From: Pseudoips prasinana
Taxonomy: Eukaryota > Arthropoda > Insecta > Lepidoptera > Nolidae
Reading direction: 5' to 3'
DNA: 64,000 nucleotides
Assembly: GCA_951640165.1 (NCBI GenBank)
Contig: OX621255.1
Location: 5,394,001-5,458,000, forward strand
Part shown: one piece after another, positions 24,801-36,800 of the stretch
How positions within the stretch are numbered: position 1 is the stretch's first letter
Layout: every line of letters starts with the position of its first letter
Made by a program: the position numbers and the translations under genes
The notes under the pieces: generated by a model
Database searches by the model: none
The model's input: the letters and a program-made list of their open reading frames with translations, nothing else
What the model was told of the DNA's origin: nothing

Positions 24801-27800
24801 TATTTTTTATATATTTATAAATAGATTTCTTCATTTTCCATTTTAAATAGATTTCTTTAATATATTTTTATTTAAGAATATATAGTAATGAATAACGTAA
24901 TCAGAATAAAGTATCTACATTTAATTGTACGATTTACATTTATATTTATATATAATGAGATTTTCTATGAAATAAATGTAATTAGCATTAAATAAATCAA
25001 CTTTTTAATTGAAACAAATTGCAGCAATCACATTGTTAGATGAAATTTTTTATAATAATTTAAAAATAATATCGAATTCGAGTTTTTTTCGATTTTTTGC
25101 ATTTTCTGAGAAGATTTACGATAGTAACATATATATTTTTATTCACCATCGGAAAGTAGAGATTTCAACGAACAGAAAACATACCAAATTTTTGAAAAAA
25201 GCTGATATTTTGACGGGTGACTTTTCGATTGAAAATTAGGGTGTTTTTTCGATATTAATTAAAAAATAAGGTGAAAAATAAATATTTTTAATCAAATAAA
25301 TTACAGCGTATTCGGGACATAATAAGGTACGTTTTCACCAAATTCCGTTAAAAAAGAAAAAAAATTGTAAAAGATAAAAATAAAAAACCAAAATCTTGGT
25401 TTTTGAAGTTTTCGCATAAATTTTGAGGTTATGTGAAAAAAGTGTAAATACAAAAGTTTTAGATCTTTTTATTACCTACAACTTTGCCATTTGACTTTTT
25501 CGATACGACTTTTAGTTTTGCCGGAAATCGAGAAAAACCGTATTTTACCCTTAAAAACTCACCCCCATCCCCTTCCCGACCTCAGATCGCCCGTAAATTA
25601 TTTTTCCTTTCATTTTTATAATATTCCCCTCCTTTTCTAATGGGTTTCATCCTACTATTATTTTTTTTCACTTTTTATTATTTTTAAAGGCTTCTACCCT
25701 GGTCTAATAGTACAAGCTTTGCTTAGTTTGGGGGTAGGATGATCTGTGTGACATTGTCCCCAGATATTATTATTATATAACTAATTGCGTTTAGTTAACA
25801 TAATACTTATGAAGCATGCATCATTATAAGTACTAGCTAGGAAAGGCGTCTACCTCAGCAAATGTTACAGTAAATAATAATTACCTATTACTGTAACGCT
25901 GATCTTCCGGTAGCGCTTAAAAAACTACTTTCAATTATATAACAAAATTATCATGCGTATCGTGCGTACCTGTAGTAGCGTTTGGTTGCGACTCCAACCA
26001 CTTTAAATGTCATCAAAAAGAATATAAAACAAACAACTAGTATTGATAGCCTTTTGTGAGCGCTTTGTCCAAAACTTAGCTGTTACTATTCCCTGATTAA
26101 TGGGATTCTCAATTCTTTATTGCATTCCACAATGTGTGTATAAGAGTTGGTAGACATAATAATGTTTGTATCAATTGTGGACCCTGCAGGGTACAGCACA
26201 GATTTAGGAGAGAGGAGGCAGAGTGCATTATTACTAATTAGATATTTAAATAACATAATTAGTTTTTATTAAATTAATGTATTATTATAGTTAGTCCTGA
26301 ATTAATTTATTATACTCAATTATTAAGATTTTTTTAATTTATTAAATTTTATTATTTTATAAGTCAGCTATATTTTATATCATTTATTTTTTATATTGCA
26401 CTAATTTCGTTATTATTATAGTCATATGCTTTTTGTTGCTAATTATATTTTATCGGATCTTTCAATGTTTTTGGTGCTACACTACCAGGGGCTCTACCGG
26501 CTAAGTCGCCGAACATCGATAGCTTGAATGGCGTTCAAATAAATAAAGTTTAAAAATGACTTAATCAATCGTTAAATCGGCTTTAACGTTGATAATCGAC
26601 TCCGGACCATTTATGACGTCACATGTGCTCATGGAAGCCGATTTAATGATTGATTAGTAATTTTTAACCTTATTATTTATTTGAACGCCATTCACGATAA
26701 CGATGTTCGGCGACTTAGCCGGTAAAGCCCCAGGACAGATATTTGTGTGCAAGAACATGTCGGTTAATGTCCTGAGTCTGGGTGTAATTATCTATATAAG
26801 TATGTATTTACAAAAGAAACAGTAGTATCTGTAATATATCAGTTATCTGGTTTCCAAAGTACAAGCTCTACTTAGTTTGGGATCAGATGGCCGTGTGTAA
26901 ATGATGTCCCAGTGTATTACTTTTTTATTCTTTAACATAATGATCGAGAAATCGATGTTCGGTGACTTAGCCGGTAGAGCCCCAGCTCCATTCAGGTCTG
27001 TAGTGGTGCAGTTTTACTAAGTACAAATAATTATATTTACAGAAGATGGCCACCCGACTATTGGAGGTGATATAAAGACTGCTGATAAACCTGCAGGTAA
27101 CTATTTTTTGATCTATTTAGTACTAGTTGTGCCCCGCGGTTTTACCCGCGTTAAATTTTATAAATTATCATAGGTCCTCCCCCGTAGGTGATAGCGTGAT
27201 AATATGTAGCCTATATGTTGAACCGACCTCTAAGTAATAATCATGCAATATTTGAAGTAAATCCATGCAGTACTTTTTGAGTTTATCCCGGACATACATA
27301 CAGACAAACAGACACACAGACAAAAATTCTAAAAACTATATTTTTGGCTTCGATGTCGATTGCAGATAACGCCCGAAGTATCCTTTTTAAAAATATTCAA
27401 TGTACAATTTTGACTCTCCTACGATTTTATTATATGTATAGATAGGAAAGGATTATTTTTCTATTGAGCAAATGTAATGCCATTTTTTTACCATTTTAGC
27501 CATATAAAAGCATATAGTCAAGTTATAATAATAATAATGTCTTCTTGGTCGAATTTCGGCCATGGCGGCCAGTCTTTATGCAGACTAGCTATCTGCGCAG
27601 GATATTTTATAGTGCTGAAGTATGAGCGCAAACACAGGGGTACTTTCTATTCCATCACTCCCATGATCCGCGCCTTAGAAATGTATCTACTGGTCTCTGC
27701 CCTCTCCCCGCCAGTAATCGCCCAGAGTCGAGGTTCGAACCCCACAGGGGGTGCCCTCCGGCGCGGGTTACTTAATTTCTAGACGGCTTGAGCCCTCTGC

Positions 27801-30800
27801 TCGCCTCTATAGTCCGGTGAAGCAGTGAAAGCCTCCTAGGCTAACTGTAGCGTCAGGTTAAAAAAAAATAATCTTCTTCTTTTTATAAATGGCAATTAGT
27901 GCCGATGTCGACAATTCTGCCAATGTCAGATTGTGAAAGGGGAAAACGTGATTTAAATTAATTCAATTTTAACGACACTAAATTGGTAACACTAATTGTG
28001 TATCTTGCTGAGTGTGTTATAACACTGGAATAGACATAATAATGATAATACATAATATTAATAAATAATAAATATGAACATGAATAATTGTTAAAATATT
28101 AGAAATATGCCACCACAACATTCACATATAGGGGTTACCTACAATTTGATGCTATTGCATCGGATAAAAGCCATTAAAACTTTGAAAATTTTTGGGGATG
28201 AACATGTCAATAATGATGAAAAGTTAATGGGGATAGGGATTTTTAAATTAGGGAGGCAACTGTACAAATTAAAAGCAGGATTAAGTTAGCATTCAAAAAA
28301 TATGTGGTCCAGAGAACCCTCATCCAACCGACACTCACAAAATGATGAAACCCGAATTATCCGAAGGAAAACAGGTGTACAGCGATGACCTAATGTATCT
28401 ACTTGTTAGACTATATTGGTCTGACTTGTTGAAATATACTTTGACAGGCCAGTTGGCGTGGTTGGCAAATGCTTGCTTTTGATGTCGTAGGTCGTGGGTT
28501 CGCTTCCCACCCAGACTTGATTAAACTTATAAAACAACGAGATATTATACAGCTCCTACTAGACCAAACTAAGTAAAGTTTGTATTATGTAAGAAAATAC
28601 TTGTTTTTAAATATAAATATGCAACACACAGAAATCGAGCAGACCAAGGCAAATGTACTTGTCAAAATACAAATATTTTGTTTTGTGCGAGGATTGAATC
28701 CGCAACCTTTTGTTCAGGTGGTATGTTCACTACTGAGTCACGGCGGTCATCATAATAAATTAATAGAAACATTACATTGTAATATTGACTGGGACAAGAT
28801 AGACCGGCTATCTAACAAGGGTCACGACAAGCTGCTGTATTGTTTTTGGAGGAGGCCTTTGTCCATAACTGGACTTCTTTTGTTTGATAGGATGATGATT
28901 GAGTTAAGTAGTGTGTATGTGTGTGCGTTGACTGCCTCGTTGGTCTAGCGGTAGCGTGTGTCCTGGGTTCAAATCCCGGGTCTGGCCAAAAAGTGATTTT
29001 GGGATTTTTCCGTGAAAAGAAATTTTTCAGTATCAGCCCGAAGTCTGGAAGTTGGCGCTATTACACCCCCGTGCCTCGGAGAGCACGTAAAGCCGTCGGT
29101 CCTGTACCTGATCTCTTTCCGGTCGTGTCGCTAGGCGTCCCTTCGGATCAGTGGGTGATGGAATAGAAAGTGCCCCTGTGTTTGCGCACACACTTGTGCA
29201 CTATAATATGTCCTGCGCAATTGGCTAGTCTCCATTAAGACTGGCCGCCGCGCCGTGGCCGAAATTCGGTCGGGAGGACATCATGTGTGTGCGTGTGGTA
29301 ACGCGTATCGTTGTGTCGCAGAGGGCTGCAAGGCGGAGGCGGCGCCGCACGACGCGCCCGCGCCCGCGCTCGGCGCCAACAGGTGAGCCCCACCCCCGCC
29401 CCCCAATACATAACATTCATTCACACTTGACTCTCTTCTTCAATAGCAATGAGTATAATTCAAACTCAACTCAACTACCTCGTAACTTGAATTTATTTTC
29501 GTGTAAAATAAATTGCAGGTTCAATATTAAAATGAACTAATTTTATATTATAATTTACTGAATGTTGGTTTAAAACTTCGCTGTAAAAACGGCATGTCAA
29601 TCCACAGTAAATGGAATGTTTTCTAAACAGAAATGCTATTTACACATATAATTTTACACGAATTTAATACATTAATTTAGTTATACAAATCAACAGTATC
29701 CAATTTATAAGTTACATTTAATGTCATAAATTGATTGAATACATTTTAGAAAGAAGTTTAACTTTAAAAAGTTTCGTCGGTATTGTCAGCGATACATATC
29801 ACTTGCAATATCGATGAAACGAAAAAAATATACAGTAATGACGTGTATGAGACGCCGCTGTGCACTGTCAGTTCCAGCGAGGCGGAGCGCAAGCCCTTCA
29901 GCAGCCCCGACCTGCCCAAGTCGGGCTCCACGCCCGGCAAGCCCGCGCTCGCGGAGGTGAGTCCCCTTCTGTCGCCACGACCTATGTCACTTTTCAATAA
30001 CGCGAAACCTTACACTTCTATTCAGGATCAGAATCAAAATCAGAAATTTTATTTGTGAAACAAAGGGTATCTAAAGAGGTCATACATACAAAATAGTGCG
30101 CTATGTTTTGTCTGAAGACATACAAATCTATATCATTACAGATTATCATTTCAATTTACATTATTAAATTTATACAGTTTAAAATTCAATGAAAAATAAA
30201 AATATCGTTATCAGTATTTAATAAATTGATAATTTAAAAAATGAGACTGCGATATCATAAATCTAATCGTCCGGCGGGTCTCGAATAGGGGTTAAAATGG
30301 CGATAAAGCCTCATTTGTTTATTTATATAACTTTGAATATTTCCAGTAAAATACCTGTATCTTTGGAATAAAACAAATTTATATTAAATACTATTGCTAT
30401 TTGAAAAATATAAATTTGTATGTATAATATGTGTATTTTTCATAAATTATAACTAATAAAAAAGTGATTATATGTAGATTTATATGATATGTAAATTTTT
30501 TGTTATATGTAAAGGAGGATGCTGATTTAACCATACAGTTATTTTATTATTATCTCTCGTCTCGAACCAGCACCATTTACCAATCCCGGATAGGTGCTTG
30601 GCATTAAGCTACGAATGATACATACTGACAGATCAAATTTTAGATTCCTTTGCCGTTTGCATCTATTCAGAGGATGTAGGTGTTTTGTATCGGCTTGTTT
30701 TCTGAAACATTGTTGACTGATATGTTCACTTTTGTATGTTTAACATGCAACTGTGAACATTTCAGTCAGCCATGTCATCTTCAGATAATAATAATAATAT

Positions 30801-33800
30801 TTTATTTCTGAAAGTTACAGATGCTTAAGTTAAACAGTGGGTACATTATCAATATAAATTTTCGCTCAAACATTGCGTATTTTATGTTCATAATTATATT
30901 ATTACGATCAGTACTTTATTGAAAAGTCGATAAGGCGTTGTGGTTTCCTAGTGCGATTTCAATATCCGCGCTTCATATTAGTTCAATTTGAACTGGTTTT
31001 TAAATTTTGAAGTAAACTCAAATATAAATCTTTTGACCCAATCAGCGCGACCGCGACTTTGCATTAAAACAAAATACGTCAAAAGCTAAATTAATCAAAT
31101 TCTCAGCAGCCATAACAATAATTTATAACACGTCGCGTCAGACTACACTTGCATCTTACAAGATGGAGGGCGGAGAGGGGAGAAGGCAAACTTACGTATT
31201 GACGCATAATATAACTGGCGTTGCCCGTAATTAATTTTGTCGCTTGACAGCCCTATGGAGTTAGATTGACAAGTGAGTGCGCGCTAAAATGCTCGAAGTA
31301 CATTTCGATACTTTCGACAGATTCGATAAAATATTCAATATACGAGTAATATCATTTTAGGTCACCAACAAATATACTGAGCAGTACAACATATAATAAA
31401 CCTGCCTCTTAAACTAGGCAAGCCTGTGCCTTAAGAGACAGTTAATCATATCATATTGAAAACACCTTTCAAACTATTAAATTTTAATTGAGATCAGATT
31501 TTAAAGATTAGATTTACGCTTTGCATTACGAAAATGCTATAAAATTAAAATTTATATATTGATGTCTGTAATTATGTTTGTTCGCAAATCGAGGATTGTG
31601 ATTGTGGAACTAAACATAAAATGATTATTGAAACTATGAGACCCTGCCTAGTGAGAGTATTTATAAACCCTCACCGATCCTCAATAAGATACACGATTTC
31701 GCGTATTAGGATTGAGCAAAAGTTGCACCAAAAAGTCCCTAATACTGACATTCCCATGCATCCGCGACGAATCGAGGTTGGAAACCCATAGTGGCGCGAT
31801 TTATTTACATTGTAGTTTTATTTAACCCTCGCTCATCTCTTTTGTCTGGTAAAGTAGCGCAAAGATCTCCTAGTTTAACTGTAAACGTCATGTTAATAAG
31901 AAAACTGCTTAACTGGAAAGATTTTTTCATTTCCTCTATGATTTCGAAAATTCTGTCTGTAGTCGAATGTATGTATGTGGTAAAATTCGTCTAAATCTGA
32001 ATCTCGATGTTTCTAAGAGATTTTAATATTCTTACTACCTTCTTAAGATTGAGAACGATAATTTTAAAGGTTAAGCGTTATTGAAATAAAACATTGTGCA
32101 TCCATTATGTACAGGTAAGACGCCAGCACATCCAGCTACCCCGAACTGTGAAATTTCTTTTATAGATTTTCAACTTTATTACAAAAGTATAAGGTTCACT
32201 TTCAATTGAGGAAATTTGACAGATTGGGGTAGCTTGATGTGCTGACGTCTTTACAACGAGCAAAGCATATTTTTATATGTAACTCTGCGTCATAATAAAT
32301 ATACGTATAAATATTTGTAATAATGATAAATTTTTGTATACTACAATATTTATTATTAGGAAAAAGTATCCATACTTTAGTTCTATCTAAGAATTTAGTT
32401 ACTTCTACATAATCGTTACTTTAGAGGAGAGCAAATTGAAATTTGTATAGTACAAAATAAGCAAAACATTTAACACATTTTTTCTAGTAATTTGATTATA
32501 GAAAAAATATCTAATTGCTAGAAAAAATATGTCATTTGGCTGATTTTGTACTAGACAAATTTCAAATCGCTCTCCTCTATATTAACGATTATGCAGAAGT
32601 AACTAAATTCTACGGATAGGTCGAAAATATCGAAATAGGTATTGAAGAAAAGCATAATTATATTTTTTTCCCTCATAATGCTACTGATTACAAGCTTAGT
32701 TAGTCTTATAGTGAACAATTTTTAAATGTGCAGATGATGCTCCTGCATTTTAATTCTTCATATAATGACTTGACATGAATGGATATAATGGATACGCACT
32801 TTGTGTATTGTTGCCAAATGTACTACTTAAGATTTATTTTGTGTTGTAAATTATCATTTACAAGTCTTGTTTTATGTATAGATCAATATTTTATACATGA
32901 CCGAGACTTTATTTCAAAGATTTGAATTTACAATATTTAAGTAAGTTGTGTTTTTGTTTTAATGTTTTGTATATAATTAAGTTTATTAATATTTTACAGC
33001 TTAGCAAGATGTGGTATTTTGACAAAATAATACGAATTATTGTTATGTCGACTTATGTCTTACTGTAAGTAATTCTATACCGGTTATTGTTTTACATTTG
33101 ACGAGTGCGCTTGGAATAAAGCAGAGCAGTTTACATCATACTAAAATAAGAATAGTTAGGCCATTTTATGAGTCTTTTTACGAACGGTCGCACTGCGCTA
33201 ATAAATCCTTATGTTTCGATTGTACTAGGTTCAGAACAAGTATATGTGGGTGGCACAATTAGTTGTTCTGTGCGTGAATCAGTAGTAGCGGAGAATAAAT
33301 GTGTGGTTAAGATCACTGTGCCACACATCGAGTCTCAACATGAAAAATCACAATTTGTGTAGTGGGAATATCATTTTTACCTCAACGTAGCGAACATGTT
33401 AAATATCTTGACAAAAACTTTTCCCCTTCGATGTGCTGTTTAAATCTTGTTAATTGACATAATACTTTGTTATGATAATGTCGTAAGAAGAGGAATAAGT
33501 ATTAGGCATCAGAGGAGTTGGAGGAACATTTTAAGACGATATTGTACAGAAAGGAACCAAAGATGGCAAGAATAAATATTGGCCAAAATAAAGAAGAATG
33601 CAAGTTTTAGGGTTACTTCAGATTTGAGATAAGTAAGACGAATATTATAATACGTTAAGTGGTGCTTATTATATACACAAGGTTGGCATGGTCGCAGCAC
33701 AAAGGTAAGAAATAGAATCTTATGCCACAAAACCATTAAAAATATAAGGAAGTGACAAGGCACACTTGGCAAGAGGGAATCATCTGATATCTCTAATGGA

Positions 33801-36800
33801 CAAGCTTTTCTTATTTGGCTACGGTGTACACACATACATTTAATTTGAGCGCAATGTACGAACCCAAAGCCTCGTACATAGTTACGGCGAAGACCTCTTC
33901 ACAAACAATGGCCGAACGCCCTCGTTAAATGCAATATAACTGAATTTCTATGTATTGTTCCTTTCTCTTAGCTGTCAATAAATTTTAATCTATATACCTA
34001 TGCCGAACTTACTTGGCTGAACTTTATATGCGCAAGTTTGGGCGTGAGTCTAGCAATCGAACCAAATGTAAATTTCCACACAAATGTAATATTTTAACGG
34101 AATAAATGACTTTTTGATTTTGATTTGATTTTGAACCAAGTTCCCGCTGAACTTACGTCCGACCGAAGATGGGCTGTACGGTATTGTGAAACGTAATTTC
34201 GGCATGTTTCGTCAGTAATTCAAATAGCATTGCAGGCGTAATTCAGTCGCGTACCTTCGGCATAGTGTGTTTAGACACTTTTTCTCAATCAATCTCTTGT
34301 CAATCAAAACTAGAACTTCGTAAAGTTAGCTCATCGGCTGTGTGAATTATTTATATCATAGTAATCTGCTGGTGGATTTAAAATCATGACAGCTAAGATA
34401 AAGGAGATGAATAGGTTAATTTTCCGGTTATTGACTATCTAAAATACGTCTGTATTCAGCAGTGGCGAAGAATTTACTTATATTAAAACATAACGTCAGA
34501 ATAAGACTTTATTGCACTTTTATTTTAGTAATAAAATCATGATTACTATTTTATTGCACTATCAGATTTTGTATTGTACAATTTCCTTTATTTATTATTA
34601 TGTTTAGAAAAAAAAGAATAGGATTTAGGACATTTCCAGTGAAGTCATTGTCAGAAATGGACTGCTGTCACACCTTTCGATAAAGGCATTAGAAAATATC
34701 AACCACATCAGTCCTCAAAATTCTAATTTTCTTTTCAACATAAAAGGGATATTAACCCTTTTATGTTGAAAAGAAAATTAGAATTTTGAGGACTGATGTG
34801 GTTGATATTTTCTAATGCCTTTATCGAAAGGTGTGACAGCAGTCCATTTCTGACAATGACTTCACTGGAAATGTTTTACTATATATGTATAAGTTTTTGT
34901 TCGTCGCCGCTATTCATATTTCTCATACCCCCCAATTGGCAACCCGGAGCTCGGCTCCCATAAAAAAAAACCAAAATCGTATAATCCTCGTCATCCATCT
35001 GTACCGGAGAGGTATAGATGGGTGACGAAAAAGATTAACTCGTTCACGTTGTTTAGCCGAAGAAGAGGGGCAGGCCGAAAGGGTCGACGAACAAGCCGAA
35101 GCCGGCGGGCACGGTGCCGGTGAAGCTGTCGCCGTCGCTGCCCAACGCCGCCGCGCTGCGCCCCGCCGCGCCGCGCGCCGCGCCCCCGCCCGGCCGCCCG
35201 CGCGCCGCCGGCTACCAGTACGCCATCCGCCCCTTCCGGAAAGACTTCTCGGGGATACAGTTTAGGAGGTCAGATCGTGCATCCTTCTTTCCATTTCATT
35301 CCATTCTTTCCATCCATAATCCATTAATAAATAGCTGCACGACTTGGTTATTTTTTTTTTATTTTTTCTTTTTTTTTTTTATTTATAAGGTACAAGGTAA
35401 TGTTAAGAACTAGAACTGTGTCCCACAAAACAGTATATACTATTTGACGGTGGGATTAAGATAGAATAATATTATGCTAAAATTATTACATTATTATACG
35501 GTGTTAATGTATTTAGGTCTATGGAGGACTTCTCAAGTATTACATTTAATTTCGTTCAATGTATGGTTCCTAATAGATATTTGTGCAACTTTATTTTAAA
35601 TTTAGATTTATTCATTTCTTCTCTGATGTCTTTAGGTAAACTATTGAGTACGTACGGGATACGTGTTGAAGCGACACGTTCCCGGAATGCTGGCTTATAT
35701 TTTGCTCAACAAAATAAGTAATGCCATACAGCATGCCAATGCTGCTACTATTCTGGGGACTAACAGCCCAAATTCTAGAGATGGGTTTTTGTTTTGAAGT
35801 TTAGTTATTTTTGGTTAAATTTGTGGCCTTTAAGCCAAAATATTATTGTTTGGAAATACGGCTTTTAACAATTCTCTTCGGTTTTAGTTACAATGTAATT
35901 CTTCGTTTCCATAATAACCCTTTCCCGGGCAGTGACAGTCTATTACTTTGTAATAAAGTTCAAAACCAATAAATTACAAATAGACCTACTGACTTATAAA
36001 GGGATAATATAATTGCGCAGGCGATGGAGCGACGACTGCCTTGACTCGTCGCACATACCCAACGAGGTATACTTCGGGGACGTGCCCGTCTCCATGGAGG
36101 TGCTGTACAACTACTACGACGCTAACGCCGAGAGAGAAAAGCTCGCCACACAAGCCGCACAAATAGCCGCACAGAAGGCCGCAGCCGCCAAACTAGCGGC
36201 AGCCAAGTTACAAGCCAGAGGGATCATGACTACTAATGAGGTTAGTTCTATTATACAACAAAAATACTATCTACCCACAGATTCAACCTACCGCCAGTTC
36301 TTATAGCAATACTTTTTAACGGTTGTTGTGATAAAATGGAAAAGAAAAAAAAAACAAATAATTAAAAAAAATATATATAAAAAAAGGTTAGGCTAGTTGT
36401 AAACGCCGTTGTTAAAAAAAACGTCACTTAGTGGCATTCGAAAGTTCGACTAGATGATATTTTATCTCTTGAGGATGATCCGTGGGGGAACGAAACACTT
36501 GTTAGGTATCATACGAGTGCATGTAATTTGCTTATGTAGGTTTGCATGTGTATACTTTTGGCGGGCGGAGGGTGGTTCGGACCGCATCCGGCTTGATTAA
36601 ACAGATAATTAGTGGATTTAACACTACCAATACATTTTGTATTCTTATTGTCATGGGTTCCAGCAAAGTAATTTGATTCTATAACTTATTAATATGGATG
36701 TTAAATCATTTGATATTGCTTACCGGTATATTATAGGCGTATTTAAACTACATAGCGTAGTCACATTATTAAAGGAGGGTGGCAAGTCATTGCGGTTGCA

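Noticed and set aside
29225..29420. Minus-strand Arg/Ala-rich frames
   Set aside because: Shadows of GC-rich exon 7 and the SINE before it.
33509..33835. 108-codon minus-strand frame
   Set aside because: Hydrophobic, AT-driven translation with no motif; probably within old LINE remains.
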